Source: CAWINX01 sp963837585
GTDB lineage: Bacteria; Actinomycetota; Thermoleophilia; Solirubrobacterales; 70-9
Length of the DNA stretch: 64,000 nt
Direction: 5' to 3'
Assembly: GCA_963837585.1 (NCBI GenBank)
Contig: CAWINX010000003.1
Span: 1-64,000 of the forward strand
In this document: one piece after another, positions 37,086 through 45,955 of the stretch
Layout: each line of letters begins with the position of its first letter
Numbering within the stretch: position 1 is the first letter of the stretch
The notes under the pieces: model-generated
What the model was told of the DNA's origin: nothing
What the model saw: only the letters and a program-made list of their open reading frames with translations
Databases searched by the model: none
Translations under genes and position numbers: made by a program

Positions 37086-37627
37086 GCGAAGAGTTCCCCT
37101 ACCTGAAGGACCTCGAGGTGATCGAGGTGCAGCGCGGGCCCGAGCCGGGCGGCCCCGGCGGCGCCTGGCGCTCCTTCCGCGAGACGCTGCGCGGGCTGAA
37201 GACGACGATGGCGCGGCTGATCGAGGGGCCGCTGACGATCCAGTACCCCGAGGAGAAGACCCCGGTCTACCCGCGCTTCCGCGGCCGCCACAAACTCCAC
37301 AAGTTCGAGGACACGGGGCTGGAGAAGTGCGTCGGCTGCTCGCTCTGCGCCGCCGCCTGCCCGGCCGATTGCATTCGCGTCGTCGCCGCCGAGAACATCC
37401 CGGGCGACCGCGTCTCGGCCGGCGAGCGCTACGCCGCGGTCTATGAGATCAACCTCTCGCGCTGCATCTTCTGCGGCTACTGCGAGCTGGCCTGCCCGTT
37501 CGACGCGATCACGATGGGCCACGACTACGAGATGGCCGACTACGACCGCGACGACCTGATCTTCACCAAGGAGATGCTGCTCGCCGAGTCGCTCGAGCGG
37601 GCGCCGCTGAAAGCGGAGGGCGAGTAG
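37082..37627 (+). CDS. nuoI: NADH-quinone oxidoreductase subunit I
   Basis: Ferredoxin-like subunit with two [4Fe-4S] clusters (N6a, N6b): CVGCSLCAAACPADCIR and CIFCGYCELACPFDAI. 181 residues, intact. The GTG overlaps nuoH's stop. The N-terminus has a glycine- and proline-rich linker before the amphipathic helix. Confidence 0.95.
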   Translation: MSEEFPYLKDLEVIEVQRGPEPGGPGGAWRSFRETLRGLKTTMARLIEGPLTIQYPEEKTPVYPRFRGRHKLHKFEDTGLEKCVGCSLCAAACPADCIRVVAAENIPGDRVSAGERYAAVYEINLSRCIFCGYCELACPFDAITMGHDYEMADYDRDDLIFTKEMLLAESLERAPLKAEGE

Positions 37628-38229
37628 TGGAGGCGGTGCTCTTCTTCCTGGCGGCGATCGGCGCCCTCGGCGGCGCGATCGGCGTGGTCGCGCTGCGCAA
37701 CCCCTTCTACAGCGTGCTGGCGCTGATCGTCCACCTCTTCTCCCTCGCCGTCCTCTTCCTGCTGCTGACCGCGGCCTTCGTCGCCGCCGCGCAGGTGGTC
37801 GTCTACGCGGGGGCGGTGATGGTCCTCTACGTCTTCGTCGTCGCCTACGTCGGGGGCGACGAGGAGTCGGCCTGGGAGCCGATCCCCGGCCAGCAGTTCC
37901 TGGCGCCGCTGCTCGGCGTCGCCGTCTTCGTCGAGCTCTCCGTAGCCGTCCTCGCCTCCTCCCTGCTGGCGCTCGGCCACGACGGCCCACACGTCGGCCC
38001 CGGCTTCGGCAACCCCGCCGCGATCGGACGCCTGCTCCTAGAACGATTCCTGGTGCCCTTCGAGGCTTCTTCGATCCTGCTGCTCCTGGCGGCAGTGGGC
38101 GCTGTGGTGCTCGCCGGACGCCGCGACTCGTCGGGGGGGTCGCAGGGGGGTCCTCCGAACACTCAAGCGAGGCTCCTGCCGAGCGTTCTGAGGAGCCCCT
38201 GCGACCCCCGTCCCCGTCGGAGGTGCGTC
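37627..38229 (+). CDS. nuoJ: NADH-quinone oxidoreductase subunit J, no stop before nuoK
   Basis: Five-helix membrane subunit; FYSVLALIVHLFSLAVLFLL and AAQVVVYAGAVMVLYVFVV are the family core. After the last helix (ILLLLAAVGAVVLAGRR) relatives stop; here the frame continues through a palindromic element (SSGGSQGGPPNTQARLLP, then VLRSPCDPRPRRRC) straight into nuoK in frame. The product may therefore be a NuoJ-K fusion of 300 residues. GTG overlaps the last base of the nuoI stop. Confidence 0.9.
38135..38209. repeat. 75-bp palindromic element at the nuoJ/nuoK junction
   Basis: GGGGGTCGCAGGGG (38135-38148) is matched by CCCCTGCGACCCCC (38196-38209); inside, TCCTCCGAAC pairs with GTTCTGAGGA (one mismatch). 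On the minus strand its inner ends read CTCCTCA and GTTCGGAGG, the same ends as elements (b) and (d) in nuoG, with a much shorter interior. Confidence 0.8.
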
Positions 38230-38529
38230 ATGAGCATCGAGTGGTACATCGTCCTCTCCTCGCTGCTGTTCACAGTAGGCGCGGTAGGGGTCCTGATCAG
38301 GCGCAGCCCGGTCGTGATCCTGCTCTGCCTCGAGCTGATGCTGAACGCCGGCAACCTGGCGCTGGTCGCCTTCAGCCGCATGGTCGGCAACCAGCAGGGG
38401 CAGGTCTTCGCCCTGGTGGTGATGGTCGTCGCCGCCTGTGAGGTGGTCGTCGGCCTCGGCCTGATCGTCGCGATCTTCCGCCGCAAGATCCCCCTCAACG
38501 TCGACGACCTGCGGGAGCTGCGCGGATGA
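38230..38529 (+). CDS. nuoK: NADH-quinone oxidoreductase subunit K
   Basis: 99-residue, three-helix subunit. Core: RRSPVVILLCLELMLNAGNL with the conserved membrane glutamate, and VVAACEVVVGLGLIVAIF with the second. ATG 38230 has a strong Shine-Dalgarno (GGAGGT) at the right distance, so separate translation is likely even though nuoJ reads through. Overlaps nuoL (ATGA). Confidence 0.94.
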   Translation: MSIEWYIVLSSLLFTVGAVGVLIRRSPVVILLCLELMLNAGNLALVAFSRMVGNQQGQVFALVVMVVAACEVVVGLGLIVAIFRRKIPLNVDDLRELRG

Positions 38530-40535
38530 GCGCCACAACCTGGGCCTGGCTGGTCCTGCTCTTCCCGCTGCTCGGCTCGATCGCGATCGCGCTCGGCTTC
38601 CGGACGATCCCGACCCGCGCCGCCGGGATCATCGGCACCGTCGCGATCGCCGCCGCCTTCGCCTGCGGGATCGGCGCCCTGCTCAGCCTGCTCGGCGAGT
38701 CGCCCGACGCCCGCCACCACGCCTCCTCGCTGTGGGACTACGCGAGCGCCGCCGGGCTCGACATCAAGCTCGGCATCTTCGTCGACCCGCTCTCGGTCTT
38801 CATGGTCCTCGTCGTCACCGGCGTCTCGACCCTGATCCACCTCTACTCGTTCGGCTACATGCAATCCGACGAGGGCTACCACCGCTTCTTCAGCTACCTC
38901 AACTTCTTCGTCTTCTCGATGCTGCTGCTGGTCCTCGCCGGCAACTTCGTCCTGCTGATCGTCGGCTGGGCCTTCGTCGGCTTCGCCTCCTACGCGCTGA
39001 TCAGCTTCTGGTACCGGCGCACCACCGCGACCCGCGCCGGGATGAAGGCCTTCGTGATCAACGTGGTCGGCGACATCGGCCTCGTCCTCGCCGCCCTGCT
39101 GATCTTCCGCGAGCTGGGGACCTTCGACTACCAGGCGGTCTTCGCCAAGGCGCCCCACGTCCTCCACACCAACGGCTGGACGGCGACCGCGATCTGCCTG
39201 CTGCTGCTGGTCGGCGCCTTCGCCAAGTCGGCGCAGCTGCCGCTGCACACCTGGCTGCCGGACGCGATGGAGGGCCCGACCCCGGTCTCCTCGCTGATCC
39301 ACGCGGCGACGATGGTCACCGCCGGCGTCTACCTGATCGCCCGCACCCACGTCCTCTTCCTGCTCGCCCCGACCGCCGCCGACATCGCCGCCTTCATCGG
39401 GCTGGCGACGCTGCTGGTCGCCGGGACGATCGCGCTGGTGATGACCGACCTGAAGCGGGCGATCGCCTACTCGACGATGAGCCAGATCGGCTACATGGTG
39501 GTCGGCGTCTCGATCGGCGCCTACAGCGCCGGGATGTTCCACCTGATGACCCACGCCTTCTTCAAGGCGCTGCTGTTCATGGCGGCCGGCTCGATCATCG
39601 CCGGGATGGCGAACGAGCAGAACATCGACAAGATGAGCGGCTTCGGCAAGGCGATGCGCTTCACCTCGATCACGATGCTCTGCGGAGGGCTGGCGCTGGC
39701 CGCCTTCCCCGGCACCTCGGGCTTCTTCTCCAAGGACGAGATCCTCGCCTACGCGACCGCGCGCGGAGGCATGTACCTGACCTTCACCGTGCTCGGCTAC
39801 GTCGGCGCGCTGCTGACCGCGATCTACACCTTCCGGCTGATCTTCCGCGTCCTCCCCGGGGTGCCGTGCAAGGAGGCGCAGGAGCTGATCGACACCGGCC
39901 ACATAGCCCACGAGGCCCCGTTCAACCCGGCGACCGGCGAGGCCGAGGACACCGAGGTCGGCTTCCCCGGCGCCGAGCACCACATCGCCGAGCAATCGGC
40001 GCCGATGCGGATCGCGATGGGCGTGCTCGCCTTCCTGGCGCTGTTCGCCGGCTTCGTCCAGGTGCCGGGGGTCGACGAGACGATCACCAAGTTCCTCGAC
40101 CCGGTCTTCGCCGACTCGCCGCTGGCGACGATCGTGCCCTCGGTCTCCGCCTCCTGGGCCGGGCTGGCGATCGGCGCCGCCATCTCCGTAGCCGGGATCG
40201 CGATCGCCTACTGGGTCTACGTGCTGCGGCCGGGGACCTCGGCGGCGCTGATCCGTCGCCTCGGGCCGCTGCACACCTTCCTCGTCAACAAGTGGTACTT
40301 CGACGAGGCGATCGACATCCTCGTCGTCCGCCCCGCCCTGGCGATCGGCCGCTTCGCCAACCGGACCTTCGAGCGGGTCGTCGTCGACGGGCTCGTCAGC
40401 GGCACCGAGGACGTCGTCGGGGGTGGCGGCCGCCTCGTCCGGATCGTGCAGAGCGGCTACCTGCGCGGCTACGCGCTGCTGCTGGTCGCCGGCTTCGCCG
40501 GGCTCGCCCTCTACTTCTTGCTGGCGAGCTCATGA
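38526..40535 (+). CDS. nuoL: NADH-quinone oxidoreductase subunit L
   Basis: Distal antiporter-like proton-pumping subunit, 669 residues, intact. Marks: LLIVGWAFVGFASYALISFWY, QLPLHTWLPDAMEGPTPVSS, FFKALLFMAAGSIIAGM and the long C-terminal lateral helix region ending NKWYFDEAIDILVVRP onward. ATG overlaps nuoK; stop overlaps nuoM. Confidence 0.95.
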   Translation: MSATTWAWLVLLFPLLGSIAIALGFRTIPTRAAGIIGTVAIAAAFACGIGALLSLLGESPDARHHASSLWDYASAAGLDIKLGIFVDPLSVFMVLVVTGVSTLIHLYSFGYMQSDEGYHRFFSYLNFFVFSMLLLVLAGNFVLLIVGWAFVGFASYALISFWYRRTTATRAGMKAFVINVVGDIGLVLAALLIFRELGTFDYQAVFAKAPHVLHTNGWTATAICLLLLVGAFAKSAQLPLHTWLPDAMEGPTPVSSLIHAATMVTAGVYLIARTHVLFLLAPTAADIAAFIGLATLLVAGTIALVMTDLKRAIAYSTMSQIGYMVVGVSIGAYSAGMFHLMTHAFFKALLFMAAGSIIAGMANEQNIDKMSGFGKAMRFTSITMLCGGLALAAFPGTSGFFSKDEILAYATARGGMYLTFTVLGYVGALLTAIYTFRLIFRVLPGVPCKEAQELIDTGHIAHEAPFNPATGEAEDTEVGFPGAEHHIAEQSAPMRIAMGVLAFLALFAGFVQVPGVDETITKFLDPVFADSPLATIVPSVSASWAGLAIGAAISVAGIAIAYWVYVLRPGTSAALIRRLGPLHTFLVNKWYFDEAIDILVVRPALAIGRFANRTFERVVVDGLVSGTEDVVGGGGRLVRIVQSGYLRGYALLLVAGFAGLALYFLLASS

Positions 40536-42035
40536 CCAACCTGCTGCTCTGGACACCGCTCGCCTTCGGCCTCCTCGGCTTCATGCTGCCGAAGCGCTCC
40601 GCCGGCTGGTGGGCGACGGCCGGGGCCCTGGTCACCCTCGGCCTGGCGATCGCGATGCTGGTCGGCTTCGACTCCGGCGCCAAGGGCCTGCAGGACACCG
40701 TCGACGTGCGCTGGATCCCCGGCCTCGGCGTCGACTACAGCCTCGGCGTCGACGGGCTCAACGTCTTCCTGATCCTGCTGACCGCGGTGCTGTGGGCCGG
40801 CGCCACCGCCTTCGCCGCCTTCCGCGAGCAGGAGCGCCCCCACCTCTTCTTCCTGATGATGGCGCTGGGCGAGACCGCGACCCTGGGCTCCTTCCTCGCC
40901 CAGGACCTGCTCCTCTTCGTCCTCTTCTTCGACCTGATGCTGGTCCCGTTCTACTTCCTCTTCGGCGCCTGGGGGACCGACCGCGAGGACGGCCCGAGCG
41001 CCGCGGCGGCGACCCTGAAGATGATCGTCTACACGCTGATCGGCTCGCTGCTGATGCTGGTCGCGGCGATCGCCACGGCGATCCTCTCCGCCCACGGCGG
41101 CAACATCAGCTTCTCGATCGAGCACCTCGCCCAGCACCCGCTCGGCGTCGGCAGCCAGCGCTGGATCTTCTGGTTCTTCGCCGCCGCCTTCCTGGTCAAG
41201 ATGCCCGCCTTCCTCCTGCACGGCTGGATGCCCGACGCCTACCGCGCCGCGCCGCTGCCGGCGCTGGCGGTCTTCTCCGGCGTGCTCGCCAAGGTCGGCG
41301 CCTACGGCTTCCTGCGGATCGTCCTGCCGCTCTTCCCGGCCGCGACGATCCAGTTCCAGGAGGTGCTGCTGGTGATCGCCCTGGCCTCGATCCTCTACGG
41401 CTCGGTGATGGCCTTCACCCAGACCAACGTGCGACTGATCGCCGGCTACTCCTCGGTCGCCCAGCTCGGCTTCATCACCGCGGGGATCTTCGCCCTGCGC
41501 GCCGACGGCGCCGACGGGGCGGTCCTGCAGATGGTCAACCACGGCCTCGTGGTGGCGCCGATCTTCATCGTCGTCGCGATCCTCGCCGAGCGCTCCGGCA
41601 GCGAGGACCTGCGTGAGATGGGCGGGATGGCGATGCGGGCCCCGGTGCTGGCGGCGCTCTTTTTGATCGTCACCCTGGCGACCCTGGCGATGCCCGGGTC
41701 GGCCAACTTCATCGGCGAGTTCTACATCCTCAACGGCCTCTTCCAGGCGAAGATCGTCTTCGCCTTCATCGCGATCAGCGGCGTCGCGATGTCGGCCTAC
41801 TACGCGCTGCGCCTCTACCAGCGCACGATGCACAACCGCAAGCCGGAGGGGCTGGCCTCGCGTGAGATCGGCTGGCGCGACGGCATCGTCCTCGCCCCGC
41901 TGGTCCTCTGCATCATCGGCCTCGCCCTCTACCCGCAGCTGATCCTGAAGCGGACCGACAAGGTCGGTCCAGGCGCAGGTCTCCGCCGTGCAGAAGCCCG
42001 ACACCCCGTCCGCGCACCTCGCCACGACCCGATGA
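40532..42035 (+). CDS. nuoM: NADH-quinone oxidoreductase subunit M (frameshifted near the end)
   Basis: Antiporter-like subunit, about 500 residues. Marks: LVPFYFLFGAWGTDRE, KMPAFLLHGWMPDAYRAAP, MVNHGLVVAPIFIVVAIL. As written the frame runs on into nuoN, but near 41964 one extra G has probably been added: in the neighbouring frame the sequence continues QAQVSAVQKPDTPSAHLATT and stops at TGA 42033-42035, overlapping the nuoN ATG as in the other gene pairs. The apparent NuoM-N fusion is thus most likely an artefact. Confidence 0.9.
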
Positions 42036-43534
42036 ACTTCCACGCCCCCCACCTCGACTACGCCGGGCTCTCGCCCGTGATCGCCCTCACCGCGGGGATC
42101 TGCGTGGTGCTGTTGACCGCGGTCTTCGAGCGGACCAAGCGGATGGCGCCCTGGCTGACCCTGGCGGTCCTGGCGGTGACGGCGGCGCGACTGATCATCC
42201 AGTGGAACGACCCGACCGACCTGGTTTCGGGAGCCCTGCGAATCGACGGCCTGGCGATCACGATCTCCCTGCTCGCGGTCCTCGCCGCCGCATTCACGGT
42301 CCTGCTCTCGATCCGCGAGCCGGCCGCCGAGGAGGCGGGACTGGGCGAATACCACGTCCTGCTACTCGGCTCGGTGCTGGGGATGACGCTGCTCGCCCAG
42401 GCGCAGAACCTGGTCAGCGCCTTCGTCGCGATCGAGACCCTCTCGATCCCCCTCTACATCCTCTGCGCGACCAACCTGCGCCGCGAGCGCTCGCTCGAGT
42501 CGGGGCTGAAGTACCTCGTCGTCGGCTCGCTCGGCTCGGCGACGCTGCTCTACGGGATGGCCTTCCTCTACGGAGGCTCGGGCTCGACCGACTTCGCCGG
42601 CATCGCCGCCGGAATCAGCCAGAAGGGCATCCTCGGCGACCCGCTCGTCCTGGTCGGGATCGCGATGGCCGCGGTCGGCCTCGCCTTCAAGACCTCGATA
42701 GCCCCCTTTCACCAGTGGACGCCGGATGTCTACGAGGGCGCCCCCACCCCGATCACCAGCTTCATGGCGGTGGCGACCAAGGCGGCGGCCTTCGCCCTCT
42801 TCGTCCGCTTCTTCGATGTCGCCCTGGCGCCGCAGGCAAGCGACTGGCAGCCGGCGCTTGCGGTCCTCGCCGCCACCTCGATCGTTGTCGGCAACGTCGG
42901 CGCGCTCGGCCAGCGCTCGCTGAAGCGGATGCTCGGCTACTCGGGTGTCGCCCAGGCCGGCTACATCCTCGGCGGCCTGGTCGTCGCCAGCCAGTCGGGA
43001 GTGGACGCCCTCGTCTTCTACCTCGCCGCCTACACGGCGATGAACCTCGCCGCCTTCGCGGTGATCGTCGCCCGCGAGCGAGAGACCGCCTACGGCGACG
43101 ACATCCGCGCCGTCGAGGGACTCGGTCGCGAGCGCCCGCACCTGGCCTGGCCGCTGACCATCTCGATGCTCGGCCTGGCGGGGATGCCGGCGACCGCGGG
43201 CTTCATCGGCAAGCTCTACCTGATCGAGGCGCTGGTCCAGGGCGACTACACCTGGCTGGCCGTCTTCATCGCGGTCGGCACGATGATCTCCCTCGCCTAC
43301 TACCTGCCGGTGATCGCGGCGATGTGGATGCGCCCCGGCGAAGAGGAGTCGGCGACGGCCATGCCGGCGATCGCCGGCGCCGCCCCGGAGGCCGACCCGA
43401 TCGACCCCGAGGCGGGCGACCGCATCTACCTCACCGGCCCCGCCCTGCTCGCCGCCGCCGCGGTGATCTTCTTCGGCATCCTGCCCCAGCCGCTCGTCGA
43501 CTTCGCCCAGCACGCGGGCTCCGCGCTCTTCTGA
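42032..43534 (+). CDS. nuoN: NADH-quinone oxidoreductase subunit N
   Basis: Last gene of the operon, 500 residues, 14-helix antiporter-like subunit, intact. Marks: FVAIETLSIPLYILCA, FKTSIAPFHQWTPDVYEGAP, SLKRMLGYSGVAQAGYILGG. ATG 42032. Nothing from a cofactor or assembly gene is inserted between nuoA and nuoN. Confidence 0.95.
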   Translation: MNFHAPHLDYAGLSPVIALTAGICVVLLTAVFERTKRMAPWLTLAVLAVTAARLIIQWNDPTDLVSGALRIDGLAITISLLAVLAAAFTVLLSIREPAAEEAGLGEYHVLLLGSVLGMTLLAQAQNLVSAFVAIETLSIPLYILCATNLRRERSLESGLKYLVVGSLGSATLLYGMAFLYGGSGSTDFAGIAAGISQKGILGDPLVLVGIAMAAVGLAFKTSIAPFHQWTPDVYEGAPTPITSFMAVATKAAAFALFVRFFDVALAPQASDWQPALAVLAATSIVVGNVGALGQRSLKRMLGYSGVAQAGYILGGLVVASQSGVDALVFYLAAYTAMNLAAFAVIVARERETAYGDDIRAVEGLGRERPHLAWPLTISMLGLAGMPATAGFIGKLYLIEALVQGDYTWLAVFIAVGTMISLAYYLPVIAAMWMRPGEEESATAMPAIAGAAPEADPIDPEAGDRIYLTGPALLAAAAVIFFGILPQPLVDFAQHAGSALF

Positions 43535-43615
43535 GCCGTGGGCAGCGTCCTCGGTCGCTCGCGTGCAGAGCACGCCACGCTCCCAGCGTCGATCCGCAAG
43601 CTGAAGAGGCCGCGG

Positions 43616-44539
43616 ATGGGTGTAGTCCTCACAGCCGCGGCGATCGTCATCGCCGTCTCGGTCGGGGTCTGGTCCGAGCGTCGCTGGCCGCTGGGCGCGG
43701 CTCGCGCCGCCCGGCGCTCGCTGTTGCTGCTGCTCTACGTGCTTCTGCCGCCGGTGATCTTCTTCAACATCGCCGCCAGCTCGATCGACCTCAGCCACGG
43801 AGTCGGCCTGCTGCTCGGGATCGTCGCCTCCTCGCTCGGCGCCCTGTTCGCCGGCTGGGTGGCGAGTCGCCTGCTGCGGCTGCCCCGCTTCCAGGTCGGC
43901 GCCGTCGTCTGCTGCGTGCTCAGCGTCAACACGGGCTACCTCGGCTACCCGCTTGCGGTGGCGCTGCTCGGCCGCGACCAGCTCTCGACCGCCGTTCTCT
44001 ATGACGTGCTGGTCACCGGCCCGTGCCTGCTGCTCGGCGCGTTTGCGGTCGGGGCGGCGTTCGGGACCAAAGCGGGCGAGGGCCCGCGCGAGCGGGTGCG
44101 CGCGTTCTTCACCCGCAACCCGCCCCTCTACGCCGCGATCGCCGGCCTGCTGGCGCCGAAGGCGCTGGCCCCCACGATCCTGGTCGACATGTCGCAGGCG
44201 CTGATCGTCGCGATCCTGCCGATCGGCTTCTTCGCCGTCGGCGCCACCCTGGCGGAGAACGCCGAGCACGGCGAGCTACCGATGCCGCCGCCTCTAACCC
44301 GGCCGGTGATGTTGGCGGTCGCCACCCGCCTTGCCGTCGTCCCCGCCCTATTGATGCTCCTCGCCGCCCCGCTGATCGAGTTGCCCGCCGCCTATCGCCT
44401 GCTCTCGGCGATGCCGTCGGGCCTCAACTCCCTCGTCATCGCCCACGCCTACGGCCTCGACATGGAGATCACCGCCGAGGCGGTCACCTGGTCGACCGCG
44501 ATCGTGATCGCCGCCGCACTCGCCTCGCTGCTCTTCTGA
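43616..44539 (+). CDS. Auxin efflux carrier (AEC) family transporter
   Basis: Ten-helix carrier of about 307 residues. ATG 43616 (MGVVLTAAAIVIAVSVG) is preferred over the upstream start at 43538 because the extra 26 residues are charged and not family-like. Features: LLPPVIFFNIAAS in the first half with the helix-break proline pair, LSVNTGYLGYPLAVALLGRD, and LPIGFFAVGATLAE in the second half. Bacterial members export organic acids or similar anions; substrate unknown. Follows nuoN by 81 bp. Confidence 0.8.
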   Translation: MGVVLTAAAIVIAVSVGVWSERRWPLGAARAARRSLLLLLYVLLPPVIFFNIAASSIDLSHGVGLLLGIVASSLGALFAGWVASRLLRLPRFQVGAVVCCVLSVNTGYLGYPLAVALLGRDQLSTAVLYDVLVTGPCLLLGAFAVGAAFGTKAGEGPRERVRAFFTRNPPLYAAIAGLLAPKALAPTILVDMSQALIVAILPIGFFAVGATLAENAEHGELPMPPPLTRPVMLAVATRLAVVPALLMLLAAPLIELPAAYRLLSAMPSGLNSLVIAHAYGLDMEITAEAVTWSTAIVIAAALASLLF

Positions 44540-44558
44540 GGAAACGTATGCTGGCCCG

Positions 44559-44946
44559 ATGCTCCACCACGTCTCGATCGAGGTCGAGCCTGGCGACGTC
44601 GAGGGCGCTATTGAGTTCTGGGAGCTGCTCGGCTTCCAGCGGATCGAAGCGCCCGCCGAGCTCGGCGGTTACGTCACCTGGCTGGAGCGGGCCGGGACCC
44701 AGATCCACCTGATCCACGCCGAGGGGGCGACCGTGCCGCCGCTCGGCCACCCGGCGGTCGTCGTCGAGGACTTCGAGGCGACCTTCGCCGCTCTCGACGC
44801 CGCCGGCTTACGAGCCGGAGCGCCACCGCGAGCTGTGGGGCGAGGCACGCGCCTTCGCGACGATGCCCGGCGGTCAGAAGGTCGAGCTGATGGCCGCTCC
44901 GCCCAAGGCGGTTCCGCGGAACCGCCTTGGGCCGGGAGCTAGATGA
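44559..44946 (+). CDS. Glyoxalase/VOC superfamily protein (frameshifted)
   Basis: Small vicinal-oxygen-chelate fold protein, about 128 residues if intact. N-terminus LHHVSIEVEPGDVEGAIEFW with the first metal-type histidine, then GTQIHLIHAEG and GHPAVVVEDFEATFAAL. Near 44808 one extra T breaks the frame; the continuation YEPERHRELWGEARAFATMP then GGQKVELMA restores the second half. The last 13 codons are a palindrome (44902-44931) and add PPKAVPRNRLGPGAR. The stop overlaps the next ATG (ATGA). Confidence 0.78.
44902..44931. repeat. Perfect 30-bp palindrome at the VOC gene end
   Basis: Fifteen bases starting CCCAAGGCGG are followed by their exact inverse complement; the central 20 bases, GGCGGTTCCGCGGAACCGCC, are the same as at 9304-9323. 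It is translated as the C-terminal residues of the VOC protein. Confidence 0.9.
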
Positions 44947-45248
44947 GCGAAACCCAGCCCCGCTGGTGGTCGATGCGACGAGCGCAGAACCGCAAGCCGG
45001 CCACCTACCGCTGCCCATTCTGCGGCGACTATCTGCCGGCGCTCAGCGAGCACACCCTGATCGCCCCCGAGGGCGATACCAATCGGCGGCGCCACGCCCA
45101 CACCGCCTGCGTGCTGGCCGCCCGCCGCGCCGGGCGGCTGCCGACCCGAGAAGAATGGCTGCAAAGCCGGCCGCGCCCTCCCTCTGCCTGGCGGCGCCTG
45201 TGGGCAAGGATCGGCTGGGGCCCCGGCTCTGGGCAGGGTGGCCATTAG
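44943..45248 (+). CDS. Small zinc-finger-like protein, unknown function
   Basis: 101 basic residues. YRCPFCGDYLPALSEHTLI and RRRHAHTACVLAARRAGRLP give two Cys plus His/Cys ligands for one zinc. The C-terminus (WRRLWARIGWGPG) is basic and aromatic. Overlaps the VOC gene by 4 bp, so coexpressed. The last four bases overlap the end of the convergent vapC. Resembles the protein at 26522-26845 in its first metal pair only. Confidence 0.65.
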   Translation: MSETQPRWWSMRRAQNRKPATYRCPFCGDYLPALSEHTLIAPEGDTNRRRHAHTACVLAARRAGRLPTREEWLQSRPRPPSAWRRLWARIGWGPGSGQGGH

Positions 45249-45679
45249 GCGCTCGGACGGCTACCGCCGCTGTCGGGCAGAGGAATGACAGCGAGATCGA
45301 GAGCGCGGGCGGTGGTGGCGAGAGCGAGGTCGGAGGTAGCGATCTCGTCGTTGGCCGCAGCCGAAGCAAGAAGAAGACAATCCGCAAGCGACAGATCGGC
45401 GTCATTGCGGTTGTAGTGGGCGCCGCGCAACTCCCCCGCCTGCCAGGCGATCCGGTTTTCGACTGCAAGGACCCCCAACGAAGCCGCTATCAACGGCTCC
45501 AGCTGATCGACGACCTCCCCCGGCTTGACTTTGGCTCGACGGATCAGCCGATCGACGACCTCGGCAAGACATGGCGCCGGGGTCGCGCACTCACCGCTCC
45601 GCAGGAGCGCGGCAACCTCGCCCTCGGCCGGCTCGCCTCGCAATAAGGCAATGAGCGCATTTGCGTCCAGCAGGATCAA
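45245..45679 (-). CDS. vapC: VapC-family PIN-domain ribonuclease toxin
   Basis: 144-residue PIN nuclease, likely cutting a structured RNA and held in check by the upstream AbrB-type antitoxin. Acidic metal ligands: D in LLDANALIALL, E in CLAEVVDRL, D in LSLADCLLLASA and D in IATSDLALA. Start is a TTG (45679) overlapping the antitoxin stop by 2 bases, a typical coupling. Intact. Confidence 0.83.
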   Translation of the reverse strand: MILLDANALIALLRGEPAEGEVAALLRSGECATPAPCLAEVVDRLIRRAKVKPGEVVDQLEPLIAASLGVLAVENRIAWQAGELRGAHYNRNDADLSLADCLLLASAAANDEIATSDLALATTARALDLAVIPLPDSGGSRPSA

Positions 45680-45933
45680 GCCGGATCCGGGCCGAACTTC
45701 CGCTCCTCCGCCCTCCGCTCCTCTTCGCGGTCGAGACGGCGCATCTCGTCTGCTGAGGGACCCGGGTAATCCTTGAATGCGCCTCGGGCGGCCTCGATCG
45801 GGTCCTCCGGAGAGGGGCGAAGGATCAGGTGATCGCCGCGGTCGTCGGCAACGACCATTCGTGTCTTCCAGCGATTGCGCACGGTTGCCGGGACCGAGAC
45901 CTGGCCCCCCGCTGAAATCTTGAGACGCTTCAT
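45676..45933 (-). CDS. vapB: AbrB/MazE-type antitoxin (VapB)
   Basis: 85-residue antitoxin with a swapped-hairpin AbrB DNA-binding N-terminus (MKRLKISAGGQVSVPATVRN) and an acidic, charged C-terminal toxin-binding tail (DEMRRLDREEERRAEERKFG). The start could also be ATG 45939, two residues earlier. It overlaps vapC, and its promoter carries an inverted repeat, so it probably autoregulates. Confidence 0.85.
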   Translation of the reverse strand: MKRLKISAGGQVSVPATVRNRWKTRMVVADDRGDHLILRPSPEDPIEAARGAFKDYPGPSADEMRRLDREEERRAEERKFGPDPA

Positions 45934-45955
45934 GATCATGAGAATAGCTCATGAA
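45929..45955. promoter_or_regulatory. Operator-like inverted repeat at the vapB start
   Basis: TTCATGA (45929-45935) and TCATGAA (45949-45955) are exact inverses; a further CATGA lies between. The repeat covers the vapB start codons and the end of the upstream SGNH gene. AbrB-type antitoxins bind such sites; assignment is inference. Confidence 0.5.

Noticed and set aside
40511..42355. Long minus-strand ORFs rich in D, R, Q and E opposite nuoL, nuoM and nuoN
   Set aside because: Their composition is the antisense of membrane-protein codons; no independent signal.
38732..43534. A single 1600-residue ORF that would fuse NuoM and NuoN (with a shadow of nuoL in front)
   Set aside because: Removing one extra base near 41964 gives a normal NuoM C-terminus and a stop overlapping the nuoN ATG, exactly like the other gene pairs; the front part is another frame of nuoL.
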